From: Xanthomonas fragariae
Lineage (GTDB): Bacteria > Pseudomonadota > Gammaproteobacteria > Xanthomonadales > Xanthomonadaceae
Reading direction: 5' to 3'
NCBI RefSeq assembly: GCF_900183975.1
Contig: NZ_LT853882.1
Coordinates: 668,501-732,500 of the forward strand
DNA: 64,000 bases
Part shown: positions 25,562 to 34,653 of the stretch, one piece after another
Layout of the letters: each line of letters begins with the position of its first letter
Position numbering within the stretch: the stretch's first letter is position 1
Translations under genes and position numbers: made by a program
Notes under the pieces: generated by a model
Databases searched by the model: none
What the model was told of the DNA's origin: nothing
What the model saw: only the letters and a program-made list of their open reading frames with translations

Positions 25562-28515
25562 ATGCCGAGGCCGTCGCTGTTGTCGTTCGTGTGCACTCTG
25601 TCGCTCGTGTCCGCACCGCTGGCCGCGGCCGAGTTACAGCCCAAACAATTGGCTGGCCCACCGGAGGAGTTCGCGCAGATACGCACACCCGATCCGGCGG
25701 AATCTGCCATCCTGTCGAAGAGCGCATTGCTGCCGGTGGAGTTGGCCCCGGCGGGTAGCTCTGCGCGCTGGCAAGGCACGTTGCCGGTGGAAAACGGCCA
25801 CCTGCGTTTCATGGTGTTGGCTGGCGATCACGCATGGGATGCGGCAGTGACTGCACCGAGCGTTGCCGGGGCACGTACCGCTGCTGCGACACCGCTGCTG
25901 TAAGCACAAAGCACGCTGCTTGGAACTGCAGAGAGCGGCATCGGCGGCATGTGCTATGCGCAGGATTCGGCGCAAAACGGTGCGTGGTTGCTAACCCTGC
26001 AATCGGCCTCGCCGGTGGCGCAACGCGGCTATGTGTTGATGGAGGGCGATGCGCGCACGCAGCTGGCCTCGTCCGTGCGTCATCGTCGGCAGCAAGTCGG
26101 TCGATCGCTCACGCTCAACGCACTGCTCAGCGGTAACGACACGCGCGGCGCCACCCTACTTAGTCGCCCCTGAAAAACCCCAACCACCCAACGACCGCAA
26201 GGCCTTGATGTCTGCACCGGCGTGCCAGAACTACCAGTGTTCGCTACGCTGAAGGCTGGTTTCTGGCAGTTTCCGCCCATGCGTACACGCCGTCCTGCTG
26301 CCGAGCACATGCCTGCCGATGAGTTGTTTCGTTCGCGGCTGGAGAACCAGATCGATCTGCGTCATCCGCTGGCGCGGCTGAGCCAACGGATGCCGTGGAC
26401 GGCGTTGGAGCAAGCACTTTCATCGCGCTTGCCGGCCACCCAGGCCGGTGGCGGTCGGCCGGCATTGCCGGTGCGACTGATTGCCGGTTTGCTCTACCTC
26501 AAACACGCCTACGACCTGTCCGATGAAACGGTGTGCGAGCGTTGGCTGGAGAATCCGTACTGGCAGTTTTTCACCGGTGAGGTCGTGTTCCAGACGCGTT
26601 TGCCGTGCGATGCCAGCTCGCTGACGCGCTGGCGGCAGCGCCTGGGTGAGGCCGGGATGGAAGAGCTGCTGGCGCACACCATCAACGCCGCGCATGCGAT
26701 GCAGGCGGTGGACGCACGCGAGTTGTCGCGGGTGATCGTGGACACCACGGTGCAGGAAAAGGCGATCGCCTATCCGACCGACAGCCGTTTGCTGGAGGTG
26801 GCACGCAAGAAGCTGGTGTTACTGGCCAAGCGGCACAGCATCGGATTGCGGCAGAGCTACGCGCGGCAAGGCCCGGCCCTGAGCCGCAAGGCAGGTCGGT
26901 ATGCGCATGCGCGCCAGTTCAAGCGGATGCGGCGCGTCCTGCGACGTCAACGCACAGTGCTGGGACGGCTCATGCGCGACATCCAACGCAAACTCGATGC
27001 ACGTGCTCGGCTGCGCGGCCGGCTACAACCTGCGTTGGCTGCTGCGCTGGATCGCGTTTTTGCGTGCCTGGATGCGGGCGATGGGATGGTCATCCTTGAG
27101 CGCCGTGCCGCTGTCACCGACGGCACTTGGCGCTTGAAGGGGATTTTTCAGGGACGACTACTTACCGCACAAGCCGGGCAGATCGATGAAGCCAGCCTGC
27201 GTGTGATCGATCCGCAAGGCGGCGTACGCATGCTGCCGATGGCCGATGACGGCAGGCATGACGATAGCGCCGCCGGTGATGGTGTGTACGGCGGCACGTT
27301 CCAAGCAACCATAGAAGGCACTTGGATTGCGCAGGTGATCGTGCATGGTCACGACCAGGCCGGGCAGCCGTTCGTGCGCACCAGCGAGCATGTGTTGCCG
27401 GTGCTGGATACGTCATTGCGCCTGCTCGATAACGCGCTCAGCGCACGTGCTGCCGATGGCACACGGCTCAGCATTGCCTTGCCGGTCGCCGCGCACGGCA
27501 AGGCGCCTTCGCACTACCGCGTGTTCGGCCAGGTGTGGGGCACCGATACCAAGGGCAAGGACATGCCAGTGGCATGGATTGGCGGCATGCTGTCACCGCA
27601 GCAGGGGCAGTTGCCGTTGAGCCTGGACGAACGCTGGATTGCGCGTGTCGGCGCGCGTGCGCCGTTTACGCTGCGCGCACTACGCATCGAAGACCCGGAC
27701 TATTACATCCCGCTAGTGCAGGCCGACACGCTGCCGCTGCAGCTGCCCGCGTTGCGGCGTGCCAGCATCGCGCGCGCTACCGCTGCAATCGATGAGAGCA
27801 TGCGCATGGGGCCGCGCCCGATCGCGTTAGCGTCTGCGATGGTGCAGCCGCAGGCGGTCGGCTCGCAATTGGTACTGGTGCATGGCTACTGCTCCAGCGG
27901 CGTGTGGTCGCAAGCGCAGTTCACCAATGCGTCGTCGTTTATCGATGCCAAGCAGAACCGCAGCAGCGACCAGTTCGCGCAGCAGCTGGCGCAGTTCGCC
28001 AGCCAGTGGTCCTCATTCGCGACAGTGGCGCACAGCCAGGGCGGCATGGCCGCGCTGCATCTGTATACCTATACTGGAGCGGGCTGGATAACGCTAGCGG
28101 TGGGCGGGTGATGCAGTCGGTGGGCACGCCGTATCAGGGCACCAATCTGTCGGGCATCCTGGCTGCGGTGGGTTCGTGGTTTGGGGTGGGCTGCGGCAGC
28201 AATACCGACCTGACCTACGACGGCGCCAAGGCCTGGTTGGCCGCCATTCCCGCCGACGCGCGCGCCAAGGTCAACTACTACACGACCTCGTTCGCCAAGA
28301 CCAACTGGTACACCAACGACCACTGCAACGCGGCCTCGGACCTGGTCTTGAACGACCCGGAAGACGGCACCGTGGAGCAGAGCGACGCGCAGCTACCGGG
28401 CGGCGTGAATCGCGGTCACACGACCGGGCAATGCCACACCACCGGCATGCGCGACTCGGCGCAGTATCTGGATGCCAGTCGCAATGCGGTGATGAACGTC
28501 AACGCAGCGAAGTGA
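25562..28515 (+). pseudogene. Secreted choice-of-anchor/lipase-like hydrolase gene, disrupted three times
   Basis: The product would be exported. MPRPSLLSFVCTLSLVSAPL followed by AAAELQPK is a signal peptide. Its N-terminal half resembles choice-of-anchor X-type beta domains (MADDGRHDDSAAGDGVYGGT). The C-terminal half is an alpha/beta hydrolase with LVLVHGYCSSGVWSQAQF and the nucleophile elbow AHSQGGMAALHLY. Damage: an in-frame TAA at 25901-25903; an IS at 26163-27158 with a 6-bp TACTTA duplication, after which the reading resumes exactly (GNDTRGATLL-TAQAGQIDEA); and a one-base deletion near 28075 (HLYTY then YWSGLDNASGGRVMQSVGTP). The last part ends RDSAQYLDASRNAVMNVNAA. It lies downstream of metE, with its own frame. 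Confidence 0.85.
26163..27158 (+). mobile_element. Type B IS, internally deleted copy 1 (996 bp)
   Basis: The ends are GTCGCCCCTGAAAAACCCC and the complement of GTCGTCCCTGAAAAATCCCC, flanked by TACTTA on both sides (26157-26162, 27159-27164). The transposase starts at 26279 (MRTRRPAAEHMPADELFRSR) but is cut at QRKLD and joined to the last part of the element in a shifted frame. Against the 1506-bp copy 2, about 510 bp are missing. The broken frame reads on through the right end into the hydrolase pseudogene. It is non-autonomous, but the ends look intact. Confidence 0.88.
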
Positions 28516-28580
28516 TGCAGTTCTAGAGTCGTGCGAGACGATGGCCGGCGCATGCGTTGGCCATCGTGTCTGGGAAGGCG

Positions 28581-29272
28581 CTAGCGTTGTGCGACCGGTG
28601 CCTGGGCTTGGGGTGATGTCACAGTTGATTGCGCATCGACGCCACCGCCAAGCACCTTGTCCAAGGTCAGCCGATTGCTCGCCTCGGTCAGCCGCAAGCT
28701 GATCAAGGGCTGTTGCGCGCTGTAGAGCGTGCGCTGCGCGTCCAGCGCCACTAGATAACTGTCTACGCCATTGCGGTAGCGCGCATCCGAGAGCTTGAAG
28801 CCGCGTTGCGCATACATGCGTTCGTCCAATTGCGTGCGTTCGGCAAGCGCATCGGTCACGTCGCTGAAAACTGCTGATGCCCACTTGCACGGCGGCGCTG
28901 CGAGTGATTTGCGACGCCCCGGTCAAACCGGTAGCCGCCGCAGCGCGCTGCGCAGTGTGCGAGACGGTGGCATCCACCGCTGGGAACAGGTCCGCACGCT
29001 GAATGCGGTATTGCGCAGGCGCTTGTTCGATATTGAGTACCGCCACGCGCAGGTCGCGGTTGTTGTCCAGCGCCAGTGCCACCACTTGCTGCAGGCGTGC
29101 ATCGATCAACACTTGCCGCTAGTCCAAGGCGCACTGCTGTCCGCGCTGCCGGTGTCGCCAACGACGCTGGGCACGGGTGCGTCCGGCGCGCATAACGCGG
29201 CGCCATGCTGACGCAGCCACTCAATGCGATGGCGCAGGCCATCGCCAGACCAACAGATGGGTTGCGCATCAT
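28581..29272 (-). pseudogene. Remnant of an OprM/NodT-type outer membrane efflux lipoprotein
   Basis: Three pieces in three frames make up the gene. The first is a lipoprotein start, MRNPSVGLAMACAIALSGCV. The second is a middle part, LQQVVALALDNNRDLRVAVL followed by NIEQAPAQYRIQRADLFPAV. The third is a C-terminal part, MYAQRGFKLSDARYRNGVDS followed by YLVALDAQRTLYSAQQPLIS. The long central barrel/coiled-coil region is deleted near 28856-28900. It overlaps the end of the RND pump tail as in mexAB-oprM-type operons. Confidence 0.85.
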
Positions 29273-29442
29273 GGGGTCACCTCCGAGGTACGGATCGCAG
29301 TTGAGTGATCGGCTGTTTTACCCGGAAACAGGCTGCGTACCATTACGTAGAACAACGGCACGAAAAAGATGCCCCGCACCGTGAAGGCCAAGGTGCCAAC
29401 AAACACTCCGGTGCCCAGCGAATGGCGTCCACCGGAGCCGGT
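29270..29442 (-). pseudogene. C-terminal tail of an RND pump, cut by IS3
   Basis: From the IS3 edge the minus strand reads STGSGGRHSLGTGVFVGTLA, then FTVRGIFFVPLFYVMVRSLF and PGK, the last membrane helix of an AcrB/MexB-type pump. The preceding roughly 980 residues are absent here. The 5' part of what is plausibly the same gene lies at 8450-9414 in the opposite orientation. The stop overlaps the OprM-like start. Confidence 0.85.
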
Positions 29443-29468
29443 TGATACGCCCAGGGTTCCGTAGACAC

Positions 29469-30323
29469 TCAAGACCCTCGTTGCGCGTAGCGCCGTTCAA
29501 ACTCTACAGGGGACAGGTCGCCAGTTGAACCGTGGCGGCGGTTGGGGTTGTAGAACATCTCGATGTAGTCGAATACCTCGGCGCGAGCGGCGTCCTTGGT
29601 GGAATAGGTCCGCCGCCTGATCCGCTCGCGTTTGAGCAGGCCGAAGAAGCTCTCCACGGGTGCGTTGTCGTGGCAGTTGCCACGCCGACTCATGCTGCAC
29701 ACCACGCCATGGGACGCCAGGAAACTGCGCCAGTCATCGCTGGTGTAGACAGACCCTTGGTCCGAATGAACCAGGCAACCAGCGTTGGGTTTGCGCCGCC
29801 ACACCGCAGACAACAAGGCCTGCACGACCAACTCGGTGTCGGCCCGATCGCGCATCGCCCAGCCGACGACCTGCCGGGAAAACAGATCGATCACAACAGC
29901 CAGGTACATCCAGCCTTCATGCGTGCGGATGAAGGTGAAATCGCTTGCCCAGGCCGTGTCCGGCTCAGTCACGTCGAACTGTCGGTCAAGCAGGTTGGCC
30001 GCCGCCTTGCACTGCATTCCTCCATGGAAGCGCGGTTTGCGACCATAGCCCACCTGGGCACGCAGTCCCTCGGTGCGCATCAGCCGATGCACCCGATGGC
30101 GACTGCAACGCTCACCCAGATCGCGCAGATCCCTGGTGATCTTGCGATGCCCATAGACACTGCCGCTGGCCAGCCAGTGGTGCTTGATCAGTCCAAGCAA
30201 GCGCTCATCTTCCTTGGCGCGCTCACTGTTGGGCGAGCACAACCAGGCGTAATAGCCCGACCGGTTGACCCGCAATACCCGGCACATCGCACACACCCTG
30301 AATTCCCCACAGTGGGCTTGCAT
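29469..30323 (-). CDS. IS3-family OrfB, copy 2
   Basis: This 284-aa DDE integrase-core protein has the same catalytic blocks as copy 1 (DTAWASDFTFIRTHEGWMYL, LVHSDQGSVYTSDDW, DNAPVESFFGLLKRER). The frame is intact, so together with OrfA by frameshift this copy could be active. Confidence 0.92.
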   Translation of the reverse strand: MQAHCGEFRVCAMCRVLRVNRSGYYAWLCSPNSERAKEDERLLGLIKHHWLASGSVYGHRKITRDLRDLGERCSRHRVHRLMRTEGLRAQVGYGRKPRFHGGMQCKAAANLLDRQFDVTEPDTAWASDFTFIRTHEGWMYLAVVIDLFSRQVVGWAMRDRADTELVVQALLSAVWRRKPNAGCLVHSDQGSVYTSDDWRSFLASHGVVCSMSRRGNCHDNAPVESFFGLLKRERIRRRTYSTKDAARAEVFDYIEMFYNPNRRHGSTGDLSPVEFERRYAQRGS

Positions 30324-30340
30324 GAAGGCGTACTTTGCCC

Positions 30341-30613
30341 TTACCCCTTGGCAAAGTACGCGGCGGCCTTTTTTAGGATGTCGCGCTCCTCGGTCACTCG
30401 ACGCAACTCTGCCTTCAGCCGCCGAACCTCGGCGCTCTGGTCCACCTCGGCGCGCTGCACCACGCCAGGCTTGCCGAACTTGCGCAGCCAGGCGTAGAGG
30501 CTGTGCGTGGTGACACCTAGTCGCTCCGCGACTTCTGCCACCTTGAAACCACGATTGGTCACTTGCCGGACCGCCTCGATCTTGAATTCATCCGTATACC
30601 GCTTGCTGCTCAT
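30341..30613 (-). CDS. IS3-family OrfA, copy 2
   Basis: It is nearly identical to OrfA of copy 1 (one visible change, RQVTNRGF against RQVTDRGF). The helix-turn-helix, the leucine-rich helix and the A AAA AAG slippery site (30368-30374) are intact. Confidence 0.9.
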   Translation of the reverse strand: MSSKRYTDEFKIEAVRQVTNRGFKVAEVAERLGVTTHSLYAWLRKFGKPGVVQRAEVDQSAEVRRLKAELRRVTEERDILKKAAAYFAKG

Positions 30614-30673
30614 GGACACCTCCGAATTGACCATTTTCCATGGCCTTGAGATGTCTAGGAAACCCTGGGCGTA

Positions 30674-31264
30674 TCACAATGGGTAATCGGTGGATGTGCA
30701 GATCGACTGCAGTAGTGACAGTTCCGAGCGGTCGACAACGGTACTCAGCAAGGCTTCGCGTGAGCCAGCATCGATAACATGCTCAAGATCGATCCCGATA
30801 CCACGCCAGGTGCCAAGTGGCGCTACCGCAGCCGCAGCAAGATGGGGAGTGTGCGAAATGCTGCCAATCGCCGTAGCCGGCCAGAGTGGTTCGCGCGAGC
30901 CGCCGATGGCGATCTGGAGTGAGCTGTCGGCAGGAATCAGCGACTGCTGGCGCAAGGCCTCTCGCGCAGCTAGCCGGCCAAAGAAAAATTCCGCCTGACG
31001 CTTGCGAACGCTGCGGGCAATCGTGTCAGGGCAGACAATATCGCAGAGGCTAAACGCATCGAGTGAGAAGCGCTCGAACTCGAATGCGATCACCTGCACG
31101 ATCAGCGTACTGGCATCCGGGCAGGGCAGGGAGTATTGCCAACGCATGCGGATGGCAGCCATTGCATAGGTCGTCGTGTCGAAGGACGCTAGCGCGCTCC
31201 TGGCCAAAAAAGAAGCGCAGGCTTGCTCGTCAAGGCCTTCATCGTCCCGCGTATCGGACATCAT
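30674..31264 (-). pseudogene. 4'-phosphopantetheinyl transferase (EntD-like), 3' end lost to IS3
   Basis: The protein from MMSDTRDDEGLDEQACASFL has the Sfp/EntD-type middle, SVRKRQAEFFFGRLAAREAL, then GSREPLWPATAIGSISHTPH and GIGIDLEHV, the SxSH and GIDLE motifs that bind CoA and Mg. After STVVDRSELSLLQSICTSTD the coding sequence meets the IS3 end, which supplies the stop. The WxxKEA catalytic motif is therefore missing and the product should be inactive. A type A IS also sits about 40 bp before the start. PPTases activate carrier proteins of fatty acid, NRPS or PKS systems; no intact partner is seen here. Confidence 0.82.
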
Positions 31265-31303
31265 GGAGATCTTCAATTCCTCGGACCTTTCTGTCTGAGC
31301 TAA

Positions 31304-32459
31304 GGAAGGTCTGAACAACGCACCAGACCTCTAAAATTCGAGCCTGCTGCGTGCCAATAGCGCACAGAGTTGATGCGTGCGATACGATTTCTACGGTTTC
31401 TTGCGGCGTTGGCTGGCGCCAGACAGCATTATCCCCTGGCCGGCAGCAACTGCCGGCGCACCATCCACAGATTGGATAGTGCGAACAGGGTCAGCACATG
31501 CGCGGTGTTCTTGGCCAAGCCGCGATAGCGGACCTTGGTGTAGCCAAACTGGCGTTTGGTCACGCGGAATGGATGCTCCACCTTCGCACGCACACTTGCT
31601 TTGAAGTATTCCCAACGTTCTTCCTGGCGGCGCTCGCGTTTGTTGCCAATGGCTTGAATCGTCGAACGCTTGGCGGCAATGAAAAAACCAGCCTTGCAGG
31701 TCTGCAGTTCTTCGCGTTTGTCCGCACCGGTGTAGCCGCTGTCGCCGAACACACTGTCTTCTTTGCCGTGCAGCAATGCGTGGGTCACCGTGACATCGGC
31801 CACATTGGCAGCCGTACAACGGACGTGGCGCACCAGCCCGGAAAACTCATCCACGCCGATGGGTGCCTTCATCCCGAAATACCACTGATTGCCTTTCTTG
31901 GTCTGATGCATTTCAGGGTCGCGCGCGCGGTCGGTGTTCTTGGTCGAACTGGGCGCAGCGATCAGGGTTGCATCGACGATCGTGCCGGACCGCAGGCTCT
32001 GACCCTTGCGCACCAGATCCGCGTTGACGGCCTCCAGCATCCGCGCTGCAAGGCCATGGGTTTCCAGCAAGCGGCGAAAGTTGAAAATCGTGGTCTCGTC
32101 GGGAACATTGTCCAAACCGCCGAGCCGGGCAAAACGGCGCAAGGTCGGGATCTCGTGCAACGCTTCTTCCATCGCCGGATCGCTCAACGCATACCACTGC
32201 TGCAGCAAATGAATCCGCAACATCGTCGCCAGTGCGTACGGCTGTCGACCAGGCCGCCCCGACACCGGATAGTGCGGCGCGATCAGTCCGAGCAAATGCC
32301 TCCACGGAACCACCTGCTCCATCTCGGCCAGGAAGATCTCGCGGCGAGTCTGCTTGCGCTTGCCCAAACCTTCAGCGTCACCGAACGTCAGTTGCATGGA
32401 TGACTCCTCAACGTAGGTGTGTAGTGTCGCGCATTTGAAGTGCGTTGTTCAGAGGTTCC
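31304..32459 (-). mobile_element. IS5-family element type A, copy 2 (1156 bp)
   Basis: It is inverted relative to copy 1, with the same ends and length. It is flanked by an exact CTAA duplication (31300-31303 and 32460-32463), which marks a clean insertion or an inversion that keeps the same bases. Confidence 0.92.
31429..32397 (-). CDS. IS5-family transposase (type A), copy 2
   Basis: This 322-aa DDE transposase has an intact frame and differs from copy 1 at a few residues (HEIPTLRR, DETTIFNFRRLL, VRHVRCTAANV, FRVTKRQFGY). The three acidic catalytic positions are conserved. Confidence 0.92.
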   Translation of the reverse strand: MQLTFGDAEGLGKRKQTRREIFLAEMEQVVPWRHLLGLIAPHYPVSGRPGRQPYALATMLRIHLLQQWYALSDPAMEEALHEIPTLRRFARLGGLDNVPDETTIFNFRRLLETHGLAARMLEAVNADLVRKGQSLRSGTIVDATLIAAPSSTKNTDRARDPEMHQTKKGNQWYFGMKAPIGVDEFSGLVRHVRCTAANVADVTVTHALLHGKEDSVFGDSGYTGADKREELQTCKAGFFIAAKRSTIQAIGNKRERRQEERWEYFKASVRAKVEHPFRVTKRQFGYTKVRYRGLAKNTAHVLTLFALSNLWMVRRQLLPARG

Positions 32460-32618
32460 CTAAGAGATGCACAATTTCTCGGTCATAAGCGACCCGAAGC
32501 AAGAGGCTGGCAACCGCTCATACCAGGGTTGCTTCCGAAACTCGTTATGATGCCTAAGCACGGAATCAATGCGAGGCATCAGATCTGAAATGATCTTCCA
32601 TACTTCCATCCGCGCCGC

Positions 32619-34145
32619 TTAATTCCTCCACCCTGTTGTTCTTGTTTTGTTCGTCCTCTTTTGGGCCGCTTGCTCTCGTCGTCGTTCCATGTGGCGAACC
32701 TGCTTGAACGCACGGTCAAATTGCCCTGGCGTGTAAGCGGGCAATGGAAGCGGAGGGCCAAACCGTTCAATGGCCGCAAAGCGAGCGGGGACAGAAGGTG
32801 GATCGACGTAATGCTTCAAGCCCGGCGGAGGCGTCAACTCATGCCCGGTGATTTGCTGGGAGATCGGAAGCGAGATGCTATGCTCATTGACTAGCGCATT
32901 GGACAAGGTGTGTCGGAAGCAATGAAAGCTTTTGAGCCGTTGGGTTAACCCTCGCTTGATCGCATATGCCCGGAACTGATCCCCCAGCGCGTCGCCGTAG
33001 CCATTTTCGGCGTTGTAGGGCAAATGCGGGAACAGTCGTTCAAAGCCTGCGCGCTTGACCTCATCCACATAGACCAAGAACCCAGCCTCGATCAGCGATG
33101 TGGGCAGGGGCACAAAGCGGGAAGAATGGGGGTTCTTCAAGCGTTGATCGGGCTTGGCGGCTCTGAAATGCACGCCCCAGAAATCGCCGACCTTGCCGAT
33201 GTCGTCAACATAGAGCTGAGCGGCCTCATTGACCCGAGCACCGGTCGCAAATCCCAACAGCGTGCCAAACCATCGGTGCGGATACTTCTTCGCCCAGGAC
33301 GTGAATGCATTCAGTTCGAGCAGCGCTTCAAGCTCGGCTTGGCTAAACGGATCACGACTCGGCTCATCGGTGAGCGACTTGGCACGATTGAGGATGGCTT
33401 TGTGAGGCGCCTTGCTAATCAGGTCTTCGTTCGCCAAGGCGTTGAAGAAGGATGCAATACGATCCCGATGCTTTTCCTTGGTGCGCATGCTCAGCAGCTC
33501 ATGACCACCTTGCCGCGCCTTGTTCAGGATTTCAACAGGCGTAAGGCCACCAAAGACCGCTTTTTTGGTGGCATTGCTCGGGTAGTGTTCGAGCGCATCC
33601 AGGAACTTTCGGACATCATCGGTCTTGTAGTCCTCGACCGGCTTGTCGCCCACCAGGGCCAGAAACAGACTCAGGCTGTGTTCGGTATCGAGCACGTTTT
33701 TCGCGCTTCGCCCCACACGCCGCATCTCATTAATGTGGATGGTGGCGCGCTCTGACAGCAACGGTCCGGCGTTTTTCATAGAAGCCAGTTGCTGAAGAGG
33801 AAGGTGTTTCAGTGCGTCCAACAGCCGGGCGTGATCTTCGGCGCCGCTGGCAGAGAGCTCCACGCCACCGACTTTGATGGTGTAGGGTCGGGCTTCGTTG
33901 CGTTGCAACGAGGCCAGCGCCTGGCTCAGCAAATCGTCTTTCATGCTCGCATCCTGCCGCATCCGATCGAATGCTTCGGAGAGTGCCACAGCCGTTCGTG
34001 CTACGGCCAGACGGTCAGCATCACCAAGGGCCAAGCGAACGGGACGGACAAGGTAGCGTGAGCCGATGAGGGCTTGCAGGTCAGTCGGGACGAAGAAGCG
34101 CACATAGAGCCCAGCAGGGCGGCGCAGAAAATAAGGCTTCGGCAC
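32619..34145 (-). CDS. Tyrosine recombinase / phage-type integrase, 508 aa
   Basis: The N-terminus PYFLRRPAGLYVRFFVPTDL matches the DUF6538 arm found in integrases. A core-binding domain lies at about 170-270 (DTEHSLSLFLALVGDKPVED). The catalytic domain has the four tyrosine-recombinase landmarks: Arg in LLGFATGARVNEAAQLY, His-x-x-Arg in SFHCFRHTLSNAL, Gly-His in ITGHELTPPP and the nucleophile Tyr in GLKHYVDPP. The gene is intact but stands alone. No tRNA or clear att repeat is next to it, and the neighbours are an IS and nudC. It may be the last relic of an integrated element. Confidence 0.9.
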   Translation of the reverse strand: MPKPYFLRRPAGLYVRFFVPTDLQALIGSRYLVRPVRLALGDADRLAVARTAVALSEAFDRMRQDASMKDDLLSQALASLQRNEARPYTIKVGGVELSASGAEDHARLLDALKHLPLQQLASMKNAGPLLSERATIHINEMRRVGRSAKNVLDTEHSLSLFLALVGDKPVEDYKTDDVRKFLDALEHYPSNATKKAVFGGLTPVEILNKARQGGHELLSMRTKEKHRDRIASFFNALANEDLISKAPHKAILNRAKSLTDEPSRDPFSQAELEALLELNAFTSWAKKYPHRWFGTLLGFATGARVNEAAQLYVDDIGKVGDFWGVHFRAAKPDQRLKNPHSSRFVPLPTSLIEAGFLVYVDEVKRAGFERLFPHLPYNAENGYGDALGDQFRAYAIKRGLTQRLKSFHCFRHTLSNALVNEHSISLPISQQITGHELTPPPGLKHYVDPPSVPARFAAIERFGPPLPLPAYTPGQFDRAFKQVRHMERRREQAAQKRTNKTRTTGWRN

Positions 34146-34653
34146 GGGGTTTGATACCTCGCTTGATACCTAACGCAGGCTCAAACTGAACATCAAACCC
34201 CGGGCCGAACCTTCGCTAAATCAAGCACTTACTGCTCTTTTCCGCGATCAGATGGTGGAGGTGGGCAGCATTCGTCCATCTGGTGACGAATGAACCGTGC
34301 ATCGTTGCAGCGCGGCATCAGTTGTTGGACAAGCAGCAGTAAAGCGACGGTCGTCGGTTCGATCTGCCGGATGACCCGCACGCCCGGGATACTTCGAAAG
34401 CCTGTGCCGGGGTGCCTTGTCGCTGATGCAAGCGGCGAGGCTGAGGATGACGGCGGGGCGACGTCGTTGCCCGAACGCTGCAACAACTGCGCGCGCTGCC
34501 TCGCAATCCGGGTAGCCAGCGGCTTGATGCGACCACGCGGTGATCGACCGGCCTGCGCTGGTGGCCTCCACGTCTTAACACGCGCCGGTAGCGAAGCCGT
34601 CTGACTGAAAGCGACGGTTGCAGGCGATGCCGATTATCGGCAGGCTTGCGCCG
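34146..34653. other. Intergenic stretch between integrase and nudC
   Basis: No recognisable gene is present. Just upstream of the integrase start, TTGATACCT occurs twice within 20 bases (34150-34172), then ATCAAACC (about 34190) in the other sense. These could be recombinase or regulator binding sites. Frames of about 100 aa on both strands lack familiar motifs. Confidence 0.35.

Larger units (their letters stand above)
29443..30676 (-). mobile_element. IS3-family element copy 2 (1234 bp)
   Basis: It has the same ends and length as copy 1 (10995-12228) and the same orientation. The outside bases GGT and CAA do not form a target duplication. It joins an RND pump tail on one side to a truncated phosphopantetheinyl transferase on the other. 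These are unrelated genes, so the flanks were probably brought together by deletion or recombination. Confidence 0.92.

Noticed and set aside
9415..32459. Treating the two type A IS copies as a composite transposon
   Set aside because: The enclosed DNA is mostly core metabolism (ilvD, metE) and an IS3 pair; inversion explains the RND halves better.
34146..34653. Search for a tRNA gene or attachment core beside the integrase
   Set aside because: No cloverleaf-like sequence or repeated tRNA 3' end could be found.
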